Assembly (NCBI GenBank): GCA_021604265.1 | Contig: BQIY01000030.1 | Location: 1 to 11,883 of the forward strand | Direction of reading: 5' to 3' | DNA: 11,883 nt | Source of the DNA: Nitrospirales bacterium | Lineage (GTDB): Bacteria > Nitrospirota > Nitrospiria > Nitrospirales > UBA8639 | In this document: positions 1 to 5,629 of the stretch, piece by piece | Numbering within the stretch: position 1 is the stretch's first letter | How the letters are laid out: every line of letters starts with the position of its first letter | Program-made: the position numbers and the translations under genes | The notes under the pieces: generated by a model | Told to the model about the DNA's origin: nothing | What the model saw: only the letters and a program-made list of their open reading frames with translations | Databases searched by the model: none

Positions 1-132
1 CTTGGCGTGACCAACGTCTCCATCGATCTCCTCGCCAAAGCCAACACCCTCTATCACACCCAACTCGACCCTGAGCTCAAAGCCCAACTCCTCAAAGACC
101 ATCCCCACCTATTTGAAAACCCTATTCCTTAA
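1..132 (+). CDS. 3' end of an unrecognised protein-coding gene
   Basis: Frame 1 is open from the first base to TAA at 130-132, giving a 43-residue C-terminal fragment that ends ...LFENPIP. Codon choice is strongly C-ending (CTC, AAC, ACC, ATC), like hsdM, which supports real coding sequence. The fragment is soluble-looking, rich in Leu, Lys and His, with no membrane segment or motif that I can tie to a family. Its start lies outside the window. It is separated from hsdM by a 314-bp repeat-bearing gap, so it is probably not part of the restriction operon. The function cannot be given. Confidence 0.6.
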   Translation, partial: LGVTNVSIDLLAKANTLYHTQLDPELKAQLLKDHPHLFENPIP

Positions 133-314
133 TTTTCCGAAAAAAGATACTATCTCTTCCCATATCCAGGAAGCTTCCATTCAGAGGAAGGGAGTGTTGA
201 ATAATCATAATTCCCAAGGGCTAAGCCCACAGGCACGTTGGATATCAGAGGCCTCGGGGCGGTTCAAAAAAGCATGCCCTGAGCCTTTCGAAGGGTCCGT
301 CCAGCAAGGCCGCA

Positions 315-366
315 GCCATTTTTGTGCGCAGAGCGTACTTCCAGTACGTGAGCACGGAAAAATGGC
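315..366. repeat. REP-like long hairpin
   Basis: Nested inverted repeats are visible. The outer arms GCCATTTTTGTGC (315-327) and GCAC-gg-AAAAATGGC (352-366) enclose an inner stem, CGTACT (334-339) with AGTACG (343-348), and a 3-base loop. The structure sits between two genes and encodes nothing recognisable, as expected for a repetitive extragenic palindromic (REP) element. Whether it recurs elsewhere in the genome cannot be seen here. Confidence 0.6.
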
Positions 367-372
367 GAGAAC

Positions 373-390
373 GCCGCTGGCGGCTTTTTT
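373..390 (+). terminator. Possible Rho-independent terminator
   Basis: GCCG and CGGC (373-376 and 381-384) pair around a CTGG loop and are followed at once by six T residues (385-390). It could end transcription of the upstream gene before hsdM. The stem is only 4-5 bp, so activity is uncertain. It may simply be the end of the adjacent REP-like block. Confidence 0.35.
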
Positions 391-446
391 CACCATTCCC
401 ACAATCAGAACCGTAAGGCCCCTCATTTCAAGATGGAAAGACATCC

Positions 447-2780
447 ATGAGCCAAAACGATAGCCAAACTCCCAACAATCTAGCCGCCTATATCTGGTCG
501 CTGGCGGACCTACTGCGTGGCGACTTCAAGCAAAGCCAATATGGGCGCATCATCATGCCGTTTACCCTATTACGCCGGTTGGAATGCGTGCTGCAAGACA
601 GCAAAGACGCCGTCTTAGCCGAACATATAAAAATTCAGAAAATGAACTTACCCGAAGACGCGCAGGAAAAACTTCTCCTCCGCGCCACTCACGGCCTCTC
701 ATTCTTCAACACCTCCAAAATGGATCTCTCCACCCTCGGCGAGACCGGCATCAAAGCCAATCTGGAAAATTATATTCAAGGCTTCTCCAAAGATGCCCGC
801 GAAATCTTTGAATATTTCAACTTCGCCGAATTCATCGGCCAGCTCAACGACGCCAACCTGCTCTACAAAATCGTGCAAAAGGTCAGATTAACGGACTTAA
901 GCCCCAAAGCCATCTCCAACCACGACATGGGCCTGGTGTTCGAAGAACTCATCCGCCGCTTCGCAGAAAGTTCCAATGAAACCGCCGGAGAACATTTCAC
1001 CCCCCGTGACATCGTGCGGCTCACCACCGCCCTGGTGTTCATGGAAGATGATGAGGCCCTCACCAAACCTGGCATCATCCGCACCATCTACGACCCCACA
1101 GCCGGAACCGGCGGCTTCCTCTCGGCGGGAATGGAATACGTGCATGAGCTCAATCCGCAAGCGGTCATGCGCGCCTATGGCCAAGAACTCAACCCGGAAA
1201 GCTATGCCATCTGTAAAGCCGACATGCTCATCAAAGGGCAGGACGTCACCAATATCAAATCCAGCAACACCCTCTCCAACGATCAGCTCTATGCCAATAA
1301 ATTTGATTACATGCTCTCCAATCCCCCCTTTGGCGTCGATTGGAAAAAAATTGAACAAGACATCAAAGACGAACATACCCTCAAAGGCTTCAATGGCCGC
1401 TTTGGCCCGGGCCTACCCCGTGTCTCCGACGGCTCCTTATTATTCCTCCTACACTTGATCAGTAAATTGAGGGATAGCAGTGAGGGAGGGGGTAGAATCG
1501 GCATCATCCTCAACGGCTCTCCCCTATTTACCGGCGGCGCAGGTTCCGGCGAATCGGAAATCCGCCGGTACATCCTTGAGGCCGACTTACTGGAAGCCAT
1601 CGTCGCGCTCCCCACCGATATGTTCTACAACACCGGCATCGCCACCTATGTGTGGGTGCTGTCGAATAAAAAAGCCAAAGAGCGTAAAGGCAAAGTCCAA
1701 CTCATCAATGGCGTCAACCTTTTCGGGAAAATGCGTAAATCCCTCGGCTCCAAGCGCCATGAAATGAGCGCCGACGATATTCGCACTATCACCCGCTGCT
1801 TCGGTGCCTTTGAGGTCGTCGATGCCCGCGAGTTAGATAAACCCGCCGAGCAAAAAAGTAATCGTGGACGCCAATCAGCAAATCCTAAAACAGAAGCACC
1901 GAAAACCTTCGCTAGTAAAATCTTCGCCACCCATGAATTTGGCTACCGCCGCATCACCATCGAACGCCCCTTACGCGAGAGCTATCAATTCAGTGATGAG
2001 CGTTTGGCGGAACTGCGCTTTGCGACTAAACCCTTAAACGCCCCGATGAAGTGGATGTACGAAACGTATGGGGAAAGCTGGAGCGATGAGCCTGATTGCA
2101 AAGCTTACGGTGTAGTAAAGGATCAAGCGGTTGAAATTCGCGCCTATATCAAAAGCCACTTCAGTGAACTCAAAGAAAAACAGATCAAAGACCTTCTCGA
2201 TAAGAAAATCTGGCTGGAGCAAAAACACATCCTGCTCAAAGCCAAACAACTGCAACAGGCCATTGGCACCGCGCAATGTGATGATATGAACGGCTTTGAA
2301 GAGGCCCTCAAAAAGGCCTGCAAAAAACAAGGGATGAGCTTAGATACCAAAGAGAAAACCCAAATTACCGCTGCCGTAAGCTGGAAAAACCCAAATGCCG
2401 AAAAAGTCATAAAAAAAATGCATAAGGGCAAAGCCAATCCAATTTACGGCCTATTTGAAGTGAACGGAAAAGTCCTCGAATACAAAGCCGATGGTGATCT
2501 GCGTGATAACGAAAATGTTTCGCTTGATCCAAGTCAGAGTGTGAATGCACTCAACGAAGCCTACTTCAAAAAAGAAGTGCAACCCCATGTACCCGATGCC
2601 TGGATAGATGCCAGCAAAAAAGACGACAAAGATCAGGAAGTCGGGGTTGTCGGGTACGAGATTCCGTTTAACCGCCACTTTTATCAGTATCAGCCGCCCA
2701 GGGATTTGGTCGAGATTGATGCGGACTTAGATGCAGTCAGCGCGGAGATCATGAAGCTCCTACAAGAGGTCCATTCATGA
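447..2780 (+). CDS. hsdM: Type I restriction-modification system methyltransferase subunit HsdM
   Basis: This 777-residue protein is the methylation subunit. With HsdS it transfers a methyl group from S-adenosylmethionine to N6 of adenine in the recognition site. Residues about 10-150 form the helical HsdM N-terminal domain ([20 protein letters not shown]). The SAM-binding motif DPTAGTGGF is at 216-224 and the catalytic NPPF at 292-295. A long C-terminal extension, about residues 470-777, is Lys-rich with likely helical or coiled segments. It ends with the conserved block [16 protein letters not shown]. The protein is longer than EcoKI HsdM but fits the ~800-residue subfamily. The start is supported by GGAAAG at 435-440, six bases upstream. 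The stop overlaps an ATG (ATGA), as when hsdS follows directly, but hsdS is displaced here by about 950 bp. The last 69 bp recur three more times downstream. Confidence 0.95.
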   Translation: MSQNDSQTPNNLAAYIWSLADLLRGDFKQSQYGRIIMPFTLLRRLECVLQDSKDAVLAEHIKIQKMNLPEDAQEKLLLRATHGLSFFNTSKMDLSTLGETGIKANLENYIQGFSKDAREIFEYFNFAEFIGQLNDANLLYKIVQKVRLTDLSPKAISNHDMGLVFEELIRRFAESSNETAGEHFTPRDIVRLTTALVFMEDDEALTKPGIIRTIYDPTAGTGGFLSAGMEYVHELNPQAVMRAYGQELNPESYAICKADMLIKGQDVTNIKSSNTLSNDQLYANKFDYMLSNPPFGVDWKKIEQDIKDEHTLKGFNGRFGPGLPRVSDGSLLFLLHLISKLRDSSEGGGRIGIILNGSPLFTGGAGSGESEIRRYILEADLLEAIVALPTDMFYNTGIATYVWVLSNKKAKERKGKVQLINGVNLFGKMRKSLGSKRHEMSADDIRTITRCFGAFEVVDARELDKPAEQKSNRGRQSANPKTEAPKTFASKIFATHEFGYRRITIERPLRESYQFSDERLAELRFATKPLNAPMKWMYETYGESWSDEPDCKAYGVVKDQAVEIRAYIKSHFSELKEKQIKDLLDKKIWLEQKHILLKAKQLQQAIGTAQCDDMNGFEEALKKACKKQGMSLDTKEKTQITAAVSWKNPNAEKVIKKMHKGKANPIYGLFEVNGKVLEYKADGDLRDNENVSLDPSQSVNALNEAYFKKEVQPHVPDAWIDASKKDDKDQEVGVVGYEIPFNRHFYQYQPPRDLVEIDADLDAVSAEIMKLLQEVHS

Positions 2781-2879
2781 TATGGCCATGTAAGGCGGTC
2801 AAGGCTCCTAATACGTGAATATAGCTAGATGCTTTTCACGACATTTCCCGAACTGAGAATGAGTGGCACCTTTGATAAA

Positions 2880-3067
2880 TGCCGGGTTTCGGCCCGGCAG
2901 CCGAGATCCTTTTGTTTCGGCAAAAGGATCCAAAACCATTGACACCCCGTCCGGCCTCATTAAATTCGGTGGACGCAAATTTCGGGAGGGCGGACCAACT
3001 CGCTGCGCTCAAACAAGGCCCGCCCTTTCATGGGAGCGTCCACCCAGAGGGCCAGCCGGCAGGCGTC
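2880..3067 (-). repeat. Repeat element copy A
   Basis: This is an approximately 188-bp copy of a repeat family seen three times here; it is inverted relative to copies B and C. Read on the + strand it begins with the terminal hairpin TGCCGGG-TTTCGG-CCCGGCA (2880-2899). A second perfect 10-bp hairpin follows, GATCCTTTTG (2905-2914) with CAAAAGGATC (2921-2930), also with a TTTCGG loop. The body then carries GACACCCCGTCCGGCCTCA and AACAAGGCCCGCC, which match copy C closely by eye. In the opposite sense both hairpin loops end in CGAAA, GNRA-like. The element encodes no recognisable protein. Confidence 0.85.
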
Positions 3068-3150
3068 CTTGAGGAGGAAGAACGGAATATCTGGACTTAT
3101 AGTAACTCTACGGTGCCCTTCACCACGACAAGCACATTGCCATGCTAATG

Positions 3151-3219
3151 AAGATTAACGCGGATTGGGATAAAGTCAGTGCCGAGATCATGAAGATGCC
3201 ACAAGAGGTCCATTCATGA
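3151..3219 (+). repeat. hsdM 3'-tail copy 2 (69 bp)
   Basis: This matches hsdM 2712-2780 over exactly 69 bp without gaps, at roughly 80% identity by hand count; the following TATGG also matches. The frame is intact: a mini-ORF from ATG 3142 reads through ...VSAEIMKMPQEVHS to TGA with the same ATGA ending as hsdM. It is a duplicated gene end, not a functional gene. Confidence 0.85.
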
Positions 3220-3319
3220 TATGGCAATGTAAAATGGCCAAAGGCTGCTCCTACACCAATAGAGATAGATGCGTTTCACGACATTTCCCAAACTGGGATT
3301 GTGTGGCACGTATGATAAA

Positions 3320-3338
3320 TGCGGGTTTCGCCCCGGCA
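3320..3338 (-). repeat. Solo terminal hairpin of the repeat element
   Basis: TGCGGGTTTCGCCCCGGCA is the terminal hairpin of the repeat element with one C missing and with no element body attached. Its left flank resembles that of copy A (GTGGCAC...TGATAAA). Its right flank, ACACAGAAAAGCACAT, is identical to that of copy B. It looks like an empty or resolved site, or a footprint left after deletion between two hairpins. Confidence 0.7.
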
Positions 3339-3367
3339 ACACAGAAAAGCACATGGTCATGCTAATA

Positions 3368-3436
3368 AAGATTAACGCGGGTTTGGATACAGTCAGCGCG
3401 GAGATTATGAAACTCCTACAAGAGGTGTATTCATGA
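3368..3436 (+). repeat. hsdM 3'-tail copy 3 (69 bp)
   Basis: This is the third ungapped 69-bp copy of the hsdM end. The frame is open from ATG 3353 (or 3269) and ends ...[14 protein letters not shown] with TGA at 3434-3436. The ATGA overlap is retained: ATG 3433 opens the next frame, which runs through element copy B to tail copy 4. Confidence 0.85.
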
Positions 3437-3452
3437 TCATCGCCCATGGACC

Positions 3453-3637
3453 GATGCCTGCCGTCTGGCCCAAGGGGAGGACGCCCTTATCTGCTGGCGG
3501 GCCTTGTTTGAGCCAGGCGAGTTGGTCCGCCCTCCGCAGTCTGGCGTCCATCCCCTCTGAGGACAGACGGGGCATCAATGGTTTTGGGGCCTTTTGCCGA
3601 AACAAAAGGGCCTCGCCTGCCGGGGCGAAACCCGGCA
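3453..3637 (+). repeat. Repeat element copy B
   Basis: This is a copy of about 185 bp in the same orientation as copy C. The body carries CTGGCCCAAGG, GGCGGGCCTTGTTTGAGC, GTTGGTCCGCCCTC and TCAATGGTTTTGGGGCC. It ends with an imperfect CCTTTTG-CCGAAA-CAAAAGG hairpin and a perfect terminal hairpin TGCCGGG-GCGAAA-CCCGGCA (3618-3637). Similarity to copy C may continue weakly for about 25 bp past the hairpin (AAAAG..C..TTGACAC). By eye this copy is more diverged than A and C are from each other. Confidence 0.85.
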
Positions 3638-3666
3638 ACACAGAAAAGCACATTGACACGAGAATG

Positions 3667-3735
3667 GAGCTTGAGGCGGACTTGGATTCGGTGAGTGCTG
3701 AGATTACGAAGCTCCTACAAGAGGGGCATTCGTAA
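3667..3735 (+). repeat. hsdM 3'-tail copy 4, abutting hsdS
   Basis: This is the fourth ungapped 69-bp copy, encoding ELEADLDSVSAE... and ending TAA, whose final A is the first base of the hsdS ATG. This copy restores the usual hsdM-hsdS junction. It is therefore probably the genuine neighbour of this hsdS allele, meaning the end of the hsdM that hsdS was once linked to. Confidence 0.8.
3719..3726 (+). promoter_or_regulatory. Ribosome-binding site of hsdS, inside hsdM-tail copy 4
   Basis: AAGAGGGG lies eight bases before ATG 3735. It is better than the corresponding AAGAGGTC in hsdM itself and in tail copy 2. It supports 3735 as the hsdS start and shows that the duplicated tail still supplies the translation signal. 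Confidence 0.6.
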
Positions 3736-5117
3736 TGACCGGGAAGTATCAGGCATATTCTGAATATAAAGATTCAGGCTCTCAATGGCTAGGGGATATA
3801 CCAAATGACTGGGATATTTTTAATGGGAAACGCCTTTTTAAAAATCGGCGTGAATTATCTCTATCTACAGACGAACAACTTGCAGCGAGCCAAAAGTACG
3901 GAGTGGTTCCCCAATATTTAATGATGGAATTGAATGAATCAAAGGTAATGCTTGCGCTAAAAGGCACAAGTTCTTTTAGGCATGTAGAAAAAGATGACTT
4001 TGTAATTAGCTTAAGGAGCTTTGAAGGTGGAATAGAGCATAGCCATTATGTGGGCTGTGTTTCACCTGCTTATACAGTTTTATCTCCAACTAAAGATATT
4101 GCTCCAAGTTTTTACCGTTACTTGCTTAAGAGCAAGCCCTATATCGCTGCTTTGCAATCGACTACTGATAGTCTAAGAGATGGCAAATCAATTACTTTTG
4201 AGCAATTCGGAGCTATTCCTCTTGTGTTGCCGAAGGTGGGTGAACAAAATAAAATCGCCAGCTTCCTCGACTACGAAACCGCCAAAATTGATACCCTGAT
4301 CGAAAAACAACAACAGCTCATCAAGCTGCTCAAAGAAAAACGCCAGGCCGTGATCAGCCAGGCAGTCACCAAAGGCCTCAACCCCAACGCCCCCATGCGC
4401 GACTCAGGCATCGAATGGTTAGGTGAAGTGCCAGCGCATTGGAAAGTTAAGCCCCTTAAGTTTCTTATAAGTGATAGAAAGGGAGCAGTTAAAGCTGGTC
4501 CATTTGGTAGCCATTTAAAAAATTCTGATATGGAAGGTTCGGACATTAAAGTGGTTGCCCAAAAAAATGTTATTTCTAGGGATTTTGATATCGGCGAATC
4601 TATGATTTCTAGCGACAAGTATAGAGAGTTAGAAGGATTCACAATCTTTAAGGATGACATACTGGTTTCGACTAGGGGGACAATAGGTCGAACAGCAATA
4701 TATGACAGAGATAGTCCGGCGATACTCCACCCTTGTTTAATCCGCCTTCAAGTTAATCCTATTTTAGTTTATCCAGAATTTATTGCGTTATTGATTCAGG
4801 AAAGTGGTTACGCAATGGAGCAGATATTGGTTAATAGTAATGCTACAACTATCGAGGTTATATATTCAGAAAACCTCATAAATACTATGATTTGCCTACC
4901 TCCTTCTTTGCCCGAACAGAAAGAAGTGTTAAACCTCATCGCTGTGCGGAAAAGCTATTTCGATAGTTTAATTTCAAAAGCTGAGTCGGCAATAGAATTA
5001 ATGCAAGAACGCCGAACGGCTCTAATCTCCGCAGCCGTCACCGGAAAAATCGACGTAAGGAACTGGAAAGCCCCAGAACCTTCAAACATAGCTAACAACA
5101 AGGACGCAGCCGCATGA
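3735..5117 (+). CDS. hsdS: Type I restriction-modification specificity subunit HsdS
   Basis: HsdS (460 residues) chooses the bipartite DNA target and holds HsdM and HsdR together. The usual two-fold layout is visible. TRD1 spans about residues 1-169 and contains SGSQWLGDIP. Conserved region 1 spans about 170-222 (EQNKIASFLDYETAKIDTLI and a long helix). TRD2 spans about 223-393 and opens with the matching SGIEWLGEVPAHW. Conserved region 2 spans about 394-460 (EQKEVLNLI, RRTALISAAVTGKIDVR). The two helices form the spacer dimer that sets the gap between half-sites. The TRD-coding parts are clearly more AT-rich than the conserved regions, whose codon use resembles hsdM, so the gene is a recombination mosaic. 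Its TGA overlaps a following ATG (ATGA) that begins an hsdR-like relic. The recognition sequence cannot be predicted from this. Confidence 0.93.
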   Translation: MTGKYQAYSEYKDSGSQWLGDIPNDWDIFNGKRLFKNRRELSLSTDEQLAASQKYGVVPQYLMMELNESKVMLALKGTSSFRHVEKDDFVISLRSFEGGIEHSHYVGCVSPAYTVLSPTKDIAPSFYRYLLKSKPYIAALQSTTDSLRDGKSITFEQFGAIPLVLPKVGEQNKIASFLDYETAKIDTLIEKQQQLIKLLKEKRQAVISQAVTKGLNPNAPMRDSGIEWLGEVPAHWKVKPLKFLISDRKGAVKAGPFGSHLKNSDMEGSDIKVVAQKNVISRDFDIGESMISSDKYRELEGFTIFKDDILVSTRGTIGRTAIYDRDSPAILHPCLIRLQVNPILVYPEFIALLIQESGYAMEQILVNSNATTIEVIYSENLINTMICLPPSLPEQKEVLNLIAVRKSYFDSLISKAESAIELMQERRTALISAAVTGKIDVRNWKAPEPSNIANNKDAAA

Positions 5118-5239
5118 GCACATGGTCAGGAGGCGGCAAAGCCAACGAGTTGACCTTTCATGCTCTTCCGGATTTTCCTTGGGTCGTGATCATTTTTGAA
5201 TCAAACAGTTCCAATAGGAGACATCGTGTTCTAAGCTAA
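5114..5239 (+). pseudogene. Remnant of an hsdR 5' end after hsdS
   Basis: A 41-codon frame begins by ATGA overlap with hsdS, exactly where hsdR begins in many hsd operons. It reads MSTWSGGGKANELTFH..., then loses resemblance and stops at TAA 5237-5239. KANELTF is identical to residues 4-10 of the intact HsdR beginning at 7098 (MHHKANELTFQ), although the codons differ at several third positions. The shared segment is only seven residues, so the call rests on the motif together with its position. It was probably the head of another hsdR allele that was cut off. Confidence 0.6.
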
Positions 5240-5629
5240 AATTGGATCCGACAGAATAGAGGGTTCCTCGCTCTTTCATTTGGGGTACTGAAACGGTTTG
5301 TCTCCCCTGGCCTGACGCCTGCTGGCTGGCCCAAGGAAAGGACGCCCTGATAAGTTTGCGGGCCTTGTTTGAGCAAAGCGAGTTTGGTCCGCCCTCTCGC
5401 AATTTGCGTCCGCCTGATTTGCTGAGGCCGGACGGGGTGTCAATGGTTTTGGGTCCTTTTGCCGAAACAAAAGGATCTCGCCTGCCGGGGCGAAACCCGG
5501 CAATGTCAAAAAGAACTTGGACACCCGAAGGTTGATACCATAAAGGCAGGACTAGAATGCAGGACACAATCGCAGAATCTTCCCGCAATACCACACCACC
5601 ACATCAACCCACATCATAGAAAGCTCGTT
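5240..5629. other. Spacer between the hsdR remnant and the toxin module
   Basis: This 390-bp stretch holds about 70 bp of unassigned sequence, element copy C (5311-5502), and about 125 bp leading to the DNA-binding protein gene. A 20-codon frame at 5557-5619 has an AGG-type signal in front (AAGGCAGG), but its product is Pro/Thr-rich and unrecognised. A promoter for the downstream genes may lie here, but no clear boxes stand out. Confidence 0.6.
5311..5502 (+). repeat. Repeat element copy C
   Basis: This is an approximately 192-bp copy in the same orientation as B and inverted to A. Shared blocks with A include GAGGCCGGACGGGGTGTCA, ATGGTTTTGG and CAAAAGGATCTCG. It ends with TCCTTTTG-CCGAAA-CAAAAGGA and the perfect terminal hairpin TGCCGGG-GCGAAA-CCCGGCA (5483-5502). 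Translations of the element on either strand are low-complexity artefacts. Confidence 0.85.

Larger units (their letters stand above)
133..446. other. Intergenic region with dispersed-repeat sequence upstream of hsdM
   Basis: This 314-bp gap has no credible gene. Short open frames exist on both strands, but they run through hairpin sequence and resemble no protein. It contains a GGAAGCTTCC palindrome near 170, the imperfect inverted motif CCCTGAGCCTTTCGAAGGG at about 277-295 (a motif type known as a dispersed palindromic repeat in many bacterial genomes), a large hairpin at 315-366 and a terminator-like hairpin at 373-390. Any hsdM promoter should lie here, most likely after the terminator-like hairpin, but I cannot point to convincing -35 and -10 boxes. 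Confidence 0.6.
2781..3734. other. Patchwork spacer between hsdM and hsdS
   Basis: These 954 bp separate two genes that normally overlap. The order is: L-type spacer (to about 2879); element copy A (inverted); about 80 bp of unassigned sequence (3068-3150); hsdM-tail copy 2; a second L-type spacer resembling 2781-2879 (shared stretches include TTTCACGACATTTCCC and TTGATAAATGC-like ends); a solo element hairpin; hsdM-tail copy 3; element copy B (direct); and hsdM-tail copy 4, which touches hsdS. No independent gene is convincing. Short open frames are composites of element and tail sequence. Confidence 0.8.
3433..3735 (+). other. Open frame through element copy B fused to hsdM-tail copy 4
   Basis: A 100-codon frame starts at the ATG that overlaps tail copy 3, passes through element copy B without a stop and ends in the hsdM-like tail ...VSAEITKLLQEGHS, with TAA overlapping the hsdS start (TAATG). 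The element part shows no protein-like features. It is probably not a real protein gene, although its translation could deliver ribosomes to the hsdS start. Confidence 0.3.

Noticed and set aside
113..463. 116-codon open frame upstream of hsdM, and an overlapping minus-strand frame at 205-444
   Set aside because: Both run through the hairpin repeats, have no protein-like composition or motif, and the plus frame overlaps hsdM.
897..1376. 159-codon frame on the minus strand inside hsdM
   Set aside because: It is a shadow of the hsdM coding frame, which carries intact methyltransferase motifs.
2863..3148. Small proteins predicted from the repeat elements (also on the minus strand at 3214-3659 and 5190-5594)
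   Set aside because: They are translations of non-coding repeat sequence; similar peptides appear in several frames because the repeat is duplicated, not because a protein is conserved.
2712..3735. CRISPR-like array of 69-bp repeats
   Set aside because: Repeat units are too long and diverged, the intervals are irregular (about 217-440 bp start to start), and the repeats are clearly the hsdM gene end.
5557..5619. 20-codon small gene before the DNA-binding protein gene
   Set aside because: It has a plausible ribosome-binding site, but it is short, Pro/Thr-rich and matches nothing I recognise; it is not enough to call.
5459..5629. N-terminal extension of the DNA-binding protein gene
   Set aside because: The extra codons begin in repeat element C and have no family resemblance; ATG 5630 is the sensible start.
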